The notes under the pieces are model-generated. The model was not told where the DNA came from. It was given only the letters and a program-made list of their open reading frames with translations, and searched no databases. Made by a program: the position numbers and the translations under genes. Below, in pieces: positions 19,101 to 28,169 of a stretch of DNA of 64,000 nucleotides. Every line of letters starts with the position of its first letter. Position 1 is the first letter of the stretch. The DNA comes from an archaeon. GTDB taxonomy: Archaea; Nanobdellota; Nanobdellia; Woesearchaeales; GW2011-AR15. The stretch is taken from the NCBI GenBank assembly GCA_018657065.1, contig JABHXU010000008.1:1-64000 (forward strand). Reading direction: 5' to 3'.

Positions 19101-21339
19101 GTTGCTTTGCTCCTTCTTGATATTGAGAATTTTGATTAAATAAGTGTAAATAAGCTATGGTATCACTTATAGCTCCCACTATAGGCTGTAATTCTGTTTG
19201 TGTCACAGATTCAAGATTTTGATACGCTTCTATTAAAAGTTCAGGAATACTAATATTTACATTTGAATCTTGCTCAATAATTGGAATAACTTCACTAATT
19301 TTTTCTAATGATGATGCAATACCTTCTGAAACATTTCCATCCCCAATTATTGTATCTGCTAAATCTTGAGCATAAACAAATGATGAATCAACAGCATTCC
19401 CTAATTCATCTCTAGCGCAAGTTAAATACCAATCTAGAATTTTAGTTTTTTCTGCAGGATCATAATGATTTCCATCAAGCACAATATCGGCCATCCTATA
19501 ATCTTGAACAAATCCTAAATGTGTTCTTCGATACTCCTTCACAAAATCTTCTGCCGTCAATGGAAAACTCTTTATATCCTCGCTATCATTATAAAACAAA
19601 TGTTTTTGCCACTGCTTTAAATTTTCAAAAATCTCTAATTGTTCAAGTGCCATTTCAACTTCTTCATACTTAACGTCTAAATAAATATCAGGTACATTAT
19701 CAGAATCTAGAGTATTTAAAAATGCAATTTCGTGTACAATTTCAAAAAAAATTTCAGCTTCATTTAATACTTCATCAAACAACTGTTCATTTTCTTCAAT
19801 TTGAGATGAATGTTCAAACATGTAAGAAATTGTTGCATTTCCCAAATGTAAACACAATTGACTTAATTTAGCCATTTCCTGTGTTTGTTCAAATTCTGAA
19901 TCAATTTCAAGTGAAGGAGTTCTAGAATGATGATGATACCAAACAGGCATTTCTAAATTAAAAGATGATTTGTTCTTCGAAGTTTGAACAACATCAAACG
20001 AATAATAAGTTTGCATTATTGAGTGAAATGTGTCTGCAAATGCACTTGGTCCTGAACTTATATCTCTTGCATTTATTTTTTTAAACAAATGATTAACTTT
20101 TTGATGATAAGTTTCTTGATCTTTTGAAAGTGAAACAGCTTTTGGATCAATATTAGTCAAATTTCTCAATTTTTTAGTTCCATAACTACCATCAAATTCA
20201 ATATCTGCAAAATTTCCTGGATTAATATCACTCTGAAAACTTGGAAACAAAAACATTGACCTTTCAACAGCTCCATTTTTTCCAAAAACTCTTTCATCAA
20301 CTAATTCATCTAATGTTGATAAAGCTACTGGAGATGTAATAAATGCTGCTCTTAATCTTTTTTCTGCATCTTTAAATCTTTTATTAAAATGATATGTTCT
20401 TTCAGGTGTAAATTCAGATATATTATTCAACAACAAAGACTCCAAAGCCAACCTTGAAGATGCCATTAAATCCAAACTTGATAGTAAGACATTTTTAAAT
20501 GGTGCTCTATCTGCTTTAATTTGCGGTAAAACTTCTGCTACAGTTAATACATTTTCTCCAGATCCCGTACTAAAATTATTCAACCAAAAAGGCTCAACTT
20601 GTTCTATATCATATGCATGCCATACATCTGTATATACTGGCATAGGCATAAAAGCAAATAAATTTTGAATTCTTTTACCTAATCCATAATTTTTTAGTGG
20701 ACTTTTTTCTTTTAATCTTTTTTTCCTTTCCTTTTTTGTTAATGGAAATAAGTTCTTAAATCCTTCATTTGTAAATGATGAATAAAAATCTAAATTAGAA
20801 TTCTCATTAGGTAATGTATTAATCCTAGCATTTCTAAAAGTACTACTAAGAACTCTTAACATTTTTGTAATTCTAGATTCAGCGTCCCGTTCTTCTTCTG
20901 TTTTGATTTTTTTTGTCCAAAAACCTCTTCGAAGTTCAGAAACTTGTGGATTATAAGGATTTGGAGTTACGTGAACTACTTTTTTTTGCTGAAGATATCC
21001 TGCTAGAGTAAAATAATATCTTTTTCTAAATATTGATTCTTCCTCTGCTAGTTCCATTAATTCTGAATGTAATTTAAACAAGTCAGAATTTTGAGAACCT
21101 AAAACATACCTGTTTATTGATTCTTCTGATTGTTTTGAATCATTACTTAAATAAATTAATGGCTTTGATTCTTCCACTGAAATTTCTGTTTCAAGAATTT
21201 CAAAGACTTGTTTTAATTTCTCATCAAGACTCAAGCCTTCCACAATTTGTGCCTCGATTTTTGATTTATCCTCAATATCTCTACCTAATTGAACTTTTAA
21301 ATCAACACTCCCATGAATATTTTGAGGCATTTTTACCAT
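19069..21339 (-). CDS. Large uncharacterised protein (track ORF to 21402; likely start MVKMPQNIHG at 21339)
   Basis: ~756 aa, no recognised domain; TATA-like ATTTATATATATT just upstream of 21339. Confidence 0.6.
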   Translation of the reverse strand: MVKMPQNIHGSVDLKVQLGRDIEDKSKIEAQIVEGLSLDEKLKQVFEILETEISVEESKPLIYLSNDSKQSEESINRYVLGSQNSDLFKLHSELMELAEEESIFRKRYYFTLAGYLQQKKVVHVTPNPYNPQVSELRRGFWTKKIKTEEERDAESRITKMLRVLSSTFRNARINTLPNENSNLDFYSSFTNEGFKNLFPLTKKERKKRLKEKSPLKNYGLGKRIQNLFAFMPMPVYTDVWHAYDIEQVEPFWLNNFSTGSGENVLTVAEVLPQIKADRAPFKNVLLSSLDLMASSRLALESLLLNNISEFTPERTYHFNKRFKDAEKRLRAAFITSPVALSTLDELVDERVFGKNGAVERSMFLFPSFQSDINPGNFADIEFDGSYGTKKLRNLTNIDPKAVSLSKDQETYHQKVNHLFKKINARDISSGPSAFADTFHSIMQTYYSFDVVQTSKNKSSFNLEMPVWYHHHSRTPSLEIDSEFEQTQEMAKLSQLCLHLGNATISYMFEHSSQIEENEQLFDEVLNEAEIFFEIVHEIAFLNTLDSDNVPDIYLDVKYEEVEMALEQLEIFENLKQWQKHLFYNDSEDIKSFPLTAEDFVKEYRRTHLGFVQDYRMADIVLDGNHYDPAEKTKILDWYLTCARDELGNAVDSSFVYAQDLADTIIGDGNVSEGIASSLEKISEVIPIIEQDSNVNISIPELLIEAYQNLESVTQTELQPIVGAISDTIAYLHLFNQNSQYQEGAKQLAQTMGGLYA

Positions 21340-21488
21340 TGTACAGTAGTTAATATATATAAATATTACTCTTTTTGACTTCTTTAAGTTAAAATAACGC
21401 ATGCAATTCTTAAAATTGTAGTAATATCAATAAGTAAAATAAGTATTTTCGAAATATTTAAGTATAAATTGCAATTAACCATTATAAA

Positions 21489-22460
21489 ATGATTAGAAAA
21501 GTATCAAAAGTTGGCCAAAGTTCATTAGTTGTATCATTACCTTCAAAATGGGTTAAATTATATGGGATAAAAAAAGGAGATGAAGTCGATATTAAAAGTC
21601 AAGGTCGATCACTTCAAATTATTACTGAAAAAATTTCAAAAGGAGATAAGACGCAAATTGACATTACTAACATGGGAAGCAGTCTTGTTTGGAAACATGT
21701 TGTTGGTGCTTATAAAAGAGGTTTCAAAGAAATTAAAATCAAATTTTCTGGAGAAAGCATTAAAGTTACTGATAAATTCTACAAACGAAAACATTTAGAA
21801 GTTATCTCACCTTATGAATTAATTAATCAAATATCTAATTCTTTAATTGGAATTGAAGTAGTTGATCAAGGATCTAATTTTTGTACAATTAAACAATTAG
21901 CAACTATTAATGATGATGAATTTAATACAACTTTTAGACGTGTATTTTTATTAATTAAATCAATGCTATCTGATATAATTTCTAACATGAAAAATTCGGA
22001 AAACATAAATTTAGATAGTATATTTTTTACAGATGAATCTATTAACAAATTTTCTATTTTTTGTATTAGAATTCTCTCACATAGAGGATATATTGATTCA
22101 TTGAAAGTAGAATTATTTTATGATTTAATCAACTCTCTTGAATCAATAGGAGATGAAATTAAAATTCTTGCTACAAAAATATCAAAGAAAGATACTACTT
22201 TAATTCTACCTATTCTTGAATCATTACTTGAATCATATGATTTATTTTATACTTGTTTTTACAATTATGAAAAACATAAAGTTGAAACTATTTTGAATTC
22301 AACTAGAGATATTAAAAGATCCTGCGATAAACTTTTAACCAAACATAATTCCGAGTCAATCAATAGTATCACCAACCATATAAAAAATATTACAAAAATA
22401 ATAAGAGATCAAACTCAAAGCATTATTGAATTAAATTTTAGTATCAATTCAATATTATAA
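21489..22460 (+). CDS. PhoU-like phosphate uptake regulator with N-terminal AbrB/SpoVT domain
   Basis: RKVSKVGQSSLVVSLPSKWVKLYGIKKGDEVDI AbrB motif; helical C-terminus. Confidence 0.82.
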   Translation: MIRKVSKVGQSSLVVSLPSKWVKLYGIKKGDEVDIKSQGRSLQIITEKISKGDKTQIDITNMGSSLVWKHVVGAYKRGFKEIKIKFSGESIKVTDKFYKRKHLEVISPYELINQISNSLIGIEVVDQGSNFCTIKQLATINDDEFNTTFRRVFLLIKSMLSDIISNMKNSENINLDSIFFTDESINKFSIFCIRILSHRGYIDSLKVELFYDLINSLESIGDEIKILATKISKKDTTLILPILESLLESYDLFYTCFYNYEKHKVETILNSTRDIKRSCDKLLTKHNSESINSITNHIKNITKIIRDQTQSIIELNFSINSIL

Positions 22461-22518
22461 TTATTATAATTATTATACTTGAATATTCTATATATTATGT
22501 TTTTCTCTTCTTTTTTAT

Positions 22519-23298
22519 ATGAATCAATTAGAAGATAGACTTTCAACAGGCAGATTATCTGTAATGGAAATAGGTTATGATCTTAGACATTACAACCCTC
22601 TTGTTAAATTAGATTTAGGACTTGATACAAAATTAGAAAGAGAATTTATCGATAAAGTATTAAATAAATTTCCTACAGATTCAATTCTTGGAGAAGAAAC
22701 AGGAATGACAAATGGAACTTCTAATTACGAATGGGTAATTGATCCAATTGATGGAACAAGATATTTAAACAGGGGTGGAAAAAGAGTTTCAATCAATTTA
22801 GCTTTAAAATACCAAGGAAATATTGTAGGTGCTTGGGTATACAATCCCTTCGTACAAGAGTTTTATTCATTTGAACAAAATGCAAATCCAACACTAGAAA
22901 AAATTGATAATATGGCTAAAGTAAGTTTACCAATAAAAACTTCAGAAACTTTAAGAGATATGCCTGTCGTATATCAAGGTTCAAGACATTATAGAGAAGA
23001 TTATAATTTGTTAGGTGAAGCATACAGCCAAGAAAAAATCCTTAAACTAGAAGAAACAGGAGGATCAATTGCATATAATGCTTTGCAAATAACTAAAAAT
23101 CTTGGTGCTTATATATACCACCAAACAACTCCTGCTAACGCCTGGGATATAGATGCTGCACTTTCAATTCTACACGCATCTAATTGTGTAGTTTCATCTT
23201 CTAATGAGGGAAATAGATTAATTTTTGCACAAAACCAATCCATTCATGATGAATTAACTTCAATTCTAAATATTACTGATGCAACATATGTAAAGTAA
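22519..23298 (+). CDS. Inositol monophosphatase family protein
   Basis: ILGEETG, WVIDPIDGTRYL, NAWDIDAAL motifs. Confidence 0.88.
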   Translation: MNQLEDRLSTGRLSVMEIGYDLRHYNPLVKLDLGLDTKLEREFIDKVLNKFPTDSILGEETGMTNGTSNYEWVIDPIDGTRYLNRGGKRVSINLALKYQGNIVGAWVYNPFVQEFYSFEQNANPTLEKIDNMAKVSLPIKTSETLRDMPVVYQGSRHYREDYNLLGEAYSQEKILKLEETGGSIAYNALQITKNLGAYIYHQTTPANAWDIDAALSILHASNCVVSSSNEGNRLIFAQNQSIHDELTSILNITDATYVK

Positions 23299-23330
23299 TT
23301 TATTTAAACAAATATCAATTATCTTTAACT

Positions 23331-23999
23331 ATGAAAACCCTTTACATAGAAGCTAAGTATGAAAAACAAGTTACTGTTCCTAAAAAAATCATAGAGAAAT
23401 TAGAGAAAAAAATTGCAATTTTCACAACATTACAATTTATTGATTCTCTTCCAGGAATTAAAAGAGAAATTGAAGAAAGTGGAAGAACTGTTAAAATTTT
23501 TAAAACAACTCACACAAAAAACCCTGGACAAATTTATGGATGTAATATGGATAAGTTTCCCGGGGTTGACAGTTTTTTATATATTGGAGACGGATTTTTT
23601 CATCCTAAAGCAATAATTGTAGGAAATGATAAACCAGTCCACACATATAATCCTTTTTCAAATAAATATAAACTTTTTACTAGAGAAGACGCAAAAGCAG
23701 ATTTTCAAAGACAAAAAGCAGGATATTCATTATTTATAATGAAAAAAAATATTGGAGTTTTAATTTCAACAAAAATTGGTCAAAGTTATCCTGTGCTTGC
23801 ATTAAAATTAAAAAAAGATTTCCCAGATAAAAATTTTTATTTTATTGCTTTTGATACTGTTGACCTAAATAGAGTAAATGATTTCCCATTTATTGATGTA
23901 ATAGTTAATACTGCATGCCCTAGAATAGGATGGGATGATAAGACAGATAAGCCAATGGTGGATCTGCAAACCATATATTTTTATAGTAAATTAATTTAG
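23331..23999 (+). CDS. Dph2-like diphthamide synthase protein lacking the N-terminal domain
   Basis: NPGQIYGCNMDKFPGVDSFLYIGDGFFHPKA and NTACPRIGWDD; only 222 aa. Confidence 0.78.
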   Translation: MKTLYIEAKYEKQVTVPKKIIEKLEKKIAIFTTLQFIDSLPGIKREIEESGRTVKIFKTTHTKNPGQIYGCNMDKFPGVDSFLYIGDGFFHPKAIIVGNDKPVHTYNPFSNKYKLFTREDAKADFQRQKAGYSLFIMKKNIGVLISTKIGQSYPVLALKLKKDFPDKNFYFIAFDTVDLNRVNDFPFIDVIVNTACPRIGWDDKTDKPMVDLQTIYFYSKLI

Positions 24000-24008
24000 A
24001 AAAAGCAT

Positions 24009-24506
24009 ATGGATGATCTTAATTTACCTAAACAAAGAGTTATTAAAACAAATGCAGGAATTTGGAAACGAACATTAGCTTTTTTTATTGATTTTATAAT
24101 TATTAGAATTATAATCTTAAATCCATTTGCAAATGCTATATCACAAAAATTACCTATTCCTGAAGACTTAGGAACATATTTCCAATTTTTACAATCAAAT
24201 CAAGAGCTAGTGCAATCTTTTGCTCCAATGATGTTTGCTATGTCTGCTTTAACTTTAGCTTATTTTGTGCTATTTGAATATAAGATGTTTCAGACACCCG
24301 GAATGATGTTAATGAAACTAAAGGTAGAACCAGAAAAACATATTAAATTAAATTTATGGAGAGTTATTCTTAGAAATTTATTTGCTTTTCCTATTGGTCC
24401 ATTGTTTTTACTTTGGATAATTGAACCAATATATGTTATAGTAGCAAAACGAAGAATGACTGAAATCTTTTCTAAAACAAATACTGTAATGGAGGTAGTA
24501 ATATGA
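24009..24506 (+). CDS. RDD family membrane protein
   Basis: GIWKRTLAFFIDFIIIR.., FQTPGMMLMKLKV. Confidence 0.8.
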   Translation: MDDLNLPKQRVIKTNAGIWKRTLAFFIDFIIIRIIILNPFANAISQKLPIPEDLGTYFQFLQSNQELVQSFAPMMFAMSALTLAYFVLFEYKMFQTPGMMLMKLKVEPEKHIKLNLWRVILRNLFAFPIGPLFLLWIIEPIYVIVAKRRMTEIFSKTNTVMEVVI

Positions 24507-25387
24507 AAGACAATAAAACAAAACTTTGGAAAACCTTGAAAATTATATTTAGTATTTGGATTTTAAGTTTTTTAGTCTCTAGTTTTTTTAGTTTTAATAC
24601 TGAATTTGATATTGCTGGAGGAAATGTTGCAATTATTCCTATAACTGATATTATTTTAACTTCATCAGGCGGTTTTAATAATCCTGCAACAAGTAGTGAG
24701 ACTGTTATTTCATTTTTAGATCAAGCGCAAAACAATCCTAATATTAAAGCAATATTACTTGATATAAATTCTCCAGGTGGAAGTGGTGTTGCAGCTGATG
24801 AAATTGGACAAAAAATAAAAGAAATTAATAAACCCACAATTGCAGTTATTCGAGAAATGGGCGCTAGTGCAGCTTATTGGATTGCTTCATCTTCAGATTA
24901 TATTTTTGCTAATAGATTATCACTAACTGCTAGCATTGGTGTAATTGGATCTTATTTAGATTTCTCTGAATTAATTGAAGAATATAATGTTTCATATCAA
25001 CGATATGTATCAGGTGAGCTTAAAGACATGATTTCACCTTTTAAAGAAGATACCCCTAAAGAAGAAAGATTATTTCAAGAAATTATTGATCAATCACATG
25101 AATTTTTTATAATGGAAGTTGCTCAAAATAGAAATATGAGTAAAGAAGAAATTAGAAAGCTTGCAGATGGAAGAATAATGCTAGGCAGTCAAGCTTTTGA
25201 AGCCGGATTAGTTGATGAACTAGGAACCAAACAAGATGCTATTAAATATATAGAATCATCATTAAATATAACAGCGGTCACTGTTGAATATAAAGAAAAA
25301 GTATCGATTACTGAACTATTATACGGTTTTACTTCAAGCAAAGGCGGAAAATTTATAAACTCTAACATACCAATTCAGTTTAAATAA
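24503..25387 (+). CDS. sppA: Signal peptide peptidase SppA (S49)
   Basis: LLDINSPGGSGVAADEI, MGASAAYWIASSSDYIFAN. Confidence 0.9.
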   Translation: MKDNKTKLWKTLKIIFSIWILSFLVSSFFSFNTEFDIAGGNVAIIPITDIILTSSGGFNNPATSSETVISFLDQAQNNPNIKAILLDINSPGGSGVAADEIGQKIKEINKPTIAVIREMGASAAYWIASSSDYIFANRLSLTASIGVIGSYLDFSELIEEYNVSYQRYVSGELKDMISPFKEDTPKEERLFQEIIDQSHEFFIMEVAQNRNMSKEEIRKLADGRIMLGSQAFEAGLVDELGTKQDAIKYIESSLNITAVTVEYKEKVSITELLYGFTSSKGGKFINSNIPIQFK

Positions 25388-25399
25388 AAAGGGGTTAAA

Positions 25400-25720
25400 A
25401 TGTTTGGTAGAAAAATAAACATATTTGAAAAAATACTTTTGCCAGTAGGTATAGCATTAACATTTTTAGGATTTTATCTAATTCTTTTAGCTGAACAATC
25501 TAGTTCATTACTCAATTGGATACGATTAGCTACTTTATTTTCATGGATGATGCTTTTATTCATTATAATTGTAACTGCAACTACTGAAGATATGAAAGAA
25601 GAACTTGCACTTATTCAAAAAGAACATGTCACTGAAATTAAAATACTAAAAGAAATATCACATGATCAATTAAATGAAATAAAATTACTTAGACAAGATC
25701 TACAAAAGCGTAAAAAATAA
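25400..25720 (+). CDS. Small membrane protein with C-terminal coiled coil
   Basis: Two TM segments plus Lys/Glu/Leu-rich tail. Confidence 0.6.
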   Translation: MFGRKINIFEKILLPVGIALTFLGFYLILLAEQSSSLLNWIRLATLFSWMMLLFIIIVTATTEDMKEELALIQKEHVTEIKILKEISHDQLNEIKLLRQDLQKRKK

Positions 25721-25743
25721 TTTTATTTTGAATAATTATACTC

Positions 25744-25875
25744 ATGGCTCAAGAATGTATTATTTGTGAAAACAATAATGCAAATTATTGTATAAAAGGA
25801 ATGGATAATTATAGTTATTGTAAAGAATGTGCACTACAACAGTTCTCTGATGTGTCATTATTACAAAGACTTTAA
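25744..25875 (+). CDS. Zinc-finger-like micro-ORF MAQECIICENNNANYCIKGMDNYSYCKECALQQFSDVSLLQRL
   Basis: 43 aa with two CxxC pairs; below ORF track cutoff. Confidence 0.5.
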   Translation: MAQECIICENNNANYCIKGMDNYSYCKECALQQFSDVSLLQRL

Positions 25876-25945
25876 CCTATATTTTTCATTATAACTATTA
25901 ATTTCCAAGTATCTTTAAATATCTATTTCACCATTTAATAATTGA

Positions 25946-25993
25946 TCACAAGATATTGTGTATTCTTAAAATTAAACATACAACATATTGTAT
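25946..25993. promoter_or_regulatory. Two tandem NrdR-box-like palindromes
   Basis: TCACAAGATATTGTGT (25946-25961) and ATACAACATATTGTAT (25978-25993), 32 bp centre to centre, upstream of nrdJ start at 26018. Confidence 0.65.
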
Positions 25994-26017
25994 ATTAGTA
26001 GAAAACGGTGGGGAAAG

Positions 26018-28105
26018 ATGGGAATTAAAGAAGATTTTGAAGATTACATCAAAGAAGTTCCTAAAGAAGATAAATTAGGATTAAATGATAATCAACTTAG
26101 AATCATATATGCAAAATATTTAATGAGAGATCCAAAAGGTAATGTTATTGAAACACCTAAACAAATGTTTCAAAGAATTTCTAAAACTATTGCTATGCCT
26201 GAATCAATGTATAAGACAGATGAAGAAGTAGCAATAATTGCTGATAAATTTTATAACATGATGTCAACTTTGGATTTTTTACCTGGTGGAAGAACAATAG
26301 CTAATGCTGGAACTCCAGTAAAAAATTTGGCAAATTGTTTTGTTATTCCAGTTGAAGATAGTATGGAAGGTATTTTTGAAGCAGTAAAAAAAGCTGCTTT
26401 AATTCAAAAAAGAGGAGGAGGAGTGGGATATTGTTTCTCAACTTTAAGACCTAGAAATTCTTGGGTTTCAGGATGCAGTGGAGTTGCATCAGGTCCAATT
26501 TCATTCATGAGAGTATTTGATGTTATGTGTTCAACAATTATGCAAGGAAATAGAAGAGGAGCACAAATGGCAACATTCCATGTTTCTCACCCAGACATCT
26601 TAGATTTTGTAACAGCTAAAGACGATTTAACACAATTAACTAATTTCAATATTTCTGTTATGGTTGATGACAAATTTATGACTGCTGTTGAAAATGATGG
26701 ACCTTACGATTTAGTTGATCCTCATTCAAATAAAGTAGCTACTACTCTACGAGCTCGTGATTTATTTGACAAAATTGTATATCATGCTTGGAAAACTGGT
26801 GAACCAGGACTTCTATTTGTTGACACAGCTAATAGATATAATACAGTTAGACATTTAGGGGAATTTAAAGCAACAAATCCTTGTGCTGAAATTTGGTTAC
26901 TTGATCACGAAGTTTGTAATTTAGGTAGTATAAACCTAAATAAAATGACAAAAATTGTTGAAGGTAAAACACAAGTAGATTATGAAAAAATTAAAAATAT
27001 TACACATCTAGGAATTCGCTTTTTAGATAATGTTATTGATGCTGGTGAATACCCAACACCTGAAATTGCTATGATGGCTAAAAAAACCAGAAGAATTGGC
27101 CTCGGTGTCATGGGTTTTGCAGATTTATTATATCAATTAGGTCTTCCTTATTCTAGCGAAGAAGGTAGAAAAATTGCTAAGGAAGTAATGAAAATTATTA
27201 ATGAAGAAGGTTGGAAAGCAAGTGAAGAAATTGCTAAAGAAAAAGGTGCTTTTCCTGCAATAAGAGGTAGTGATTTTGAAAAACAAGGTAGAATTGTCAG
27301 AAATTGTGCTATAACTGCTATTGCCCCAACTGGAACATTAAGTATGGTTGCAAATACATCTGGAGGATGTGAACCTAATTTTGCTTTAGCTTATATTAAA
27401 AATAGTCATTCAATTAAAGAAACATTTACTTATGTTAATCAACATTTTGAAAATATAGCTAAACAAAGAGGCTTTTATTCTAAAGAATTAATGGAAACAA
27501 TTGCAAACCAAGGCACTTTAGATGGAATTGATGAAGTTCCGCAAGATGTTAAAAAAATCTTTGAAGTTTCTTTTAATATTTCTGCAGAAGAACATATTTT
27601 AATGCAAGCAGCATTTCAAGAACATGTTAGTAATGCTGTATCTAAAACTATTAATTTTTCAAATTCAGCTACAATTGACCAGGTTAAAGAAGGTTATATG
27701 CTAGCTTGGAAATCAGGTACAAAAGGCGCTACTGTTTATAGAGATGGTTCAAGAGGAAATCAAGTTTTAAATATTAAAGAAGTTAAAAAAGAAGCTAATA
27801 AAGAAACTCCAAAAGTTGAAGAGATTAAAATTCAAGAAAAACCTTCTGAACCTATGGTCGAATCAATTTTAAAAAATAATGAACTTGAAACTGATGAATC
27901 CGTTGAAAATTCTACAGAGATGCCTTCAACAATTCAAGTTGCACAAATGACTGCAACTTCTGGTGATGCTTCAGTAGTTTTAGAACAGCCTCAAATTTTA
28001 AGTTCAAAACAAATGACTGATTGTCCAGAATGCAAAACAGATCTTGTTAAACAAGAAGGATGTGTTTTATGTCCTGATTGTGGCTGGAGTGCATGTAGTC
28101 ATTAA
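26018..28105 (+). CDS. nrdJ: Adenosylcobalamin-dependent (class II) ribonucleotide reductase, catalytic (track ORF start 25988)
   Basis: NCFVIPVEDS, NPCAEIWLLDHEVCNLGSINL (N..C..E..C), APTGTLSMVANTSGG, C-terminal Zn ribbon CPECKTDLVKQEGCVLCPDCGWSAC. Confidence 0.9.
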   Translation: MGIKEDFEDYIKEVPKEDKLGLNDNQLRIIYAKYLMRDPKGNVIETPKQMFQRISKTIAMPESMYKTDEEVAIIADKFYNMMSTLDFLPGGRTIANAGTPVKNLANCFVIPVEDSMEGIFEAVKKAALIQKRGGGVGYCFSTLRPRNSWVSGCSGVASGPISFMRVFDVMCSTIMQGNRRGAQMATFHVSHPDILDFVTAKDDLTQLTNFNISVMVDDKFMTAVENDGPYDLVDPHSNKVATTLRARDLFDKIVYHAWKTGEPGLLFVDTANRYNTVRHLGEFKATNPCAEIWLLDHEVCNLGSINLNKMTKIVEGKTQVDYEKIKNITHLGIRFLDNVIDAGEYPTPEIAMMAKKTRRIGLGVMGFADLLYQLGLPYSSEEGRKIAKEVMKIINEEGWKASEEIAKEKGAFPAIRGSDFEKQGRIVRNCAITAIAPTGTLSMVANTSGGCEPNFALAYIKNSHSIKETFTYVNQHFENIAKQRGFYSKELMETIANQGTLDGIDEVPQDVKKIFEVSFNISAEEHILMQAAFQEHVSNAVSKTINFSNSATIDQVKEGYMLAWKSGTKGATVYRDGSRGNQVLNIKEVKKEANKETPKVEEIKIQEKPSEPMVESILKNNELETDESVENSTEMPSTIQVAQMTATSGDASVVLEQPQILSSKQMTDCPECKTDLVKQEGCVLCPDCGWSACSH

Positions 28106-28169
28106 TTTTTTTCTTTAATTTATTCTTTAACGTACTAAAACTTTAAAAATACATAAACAATCTTTTTTT

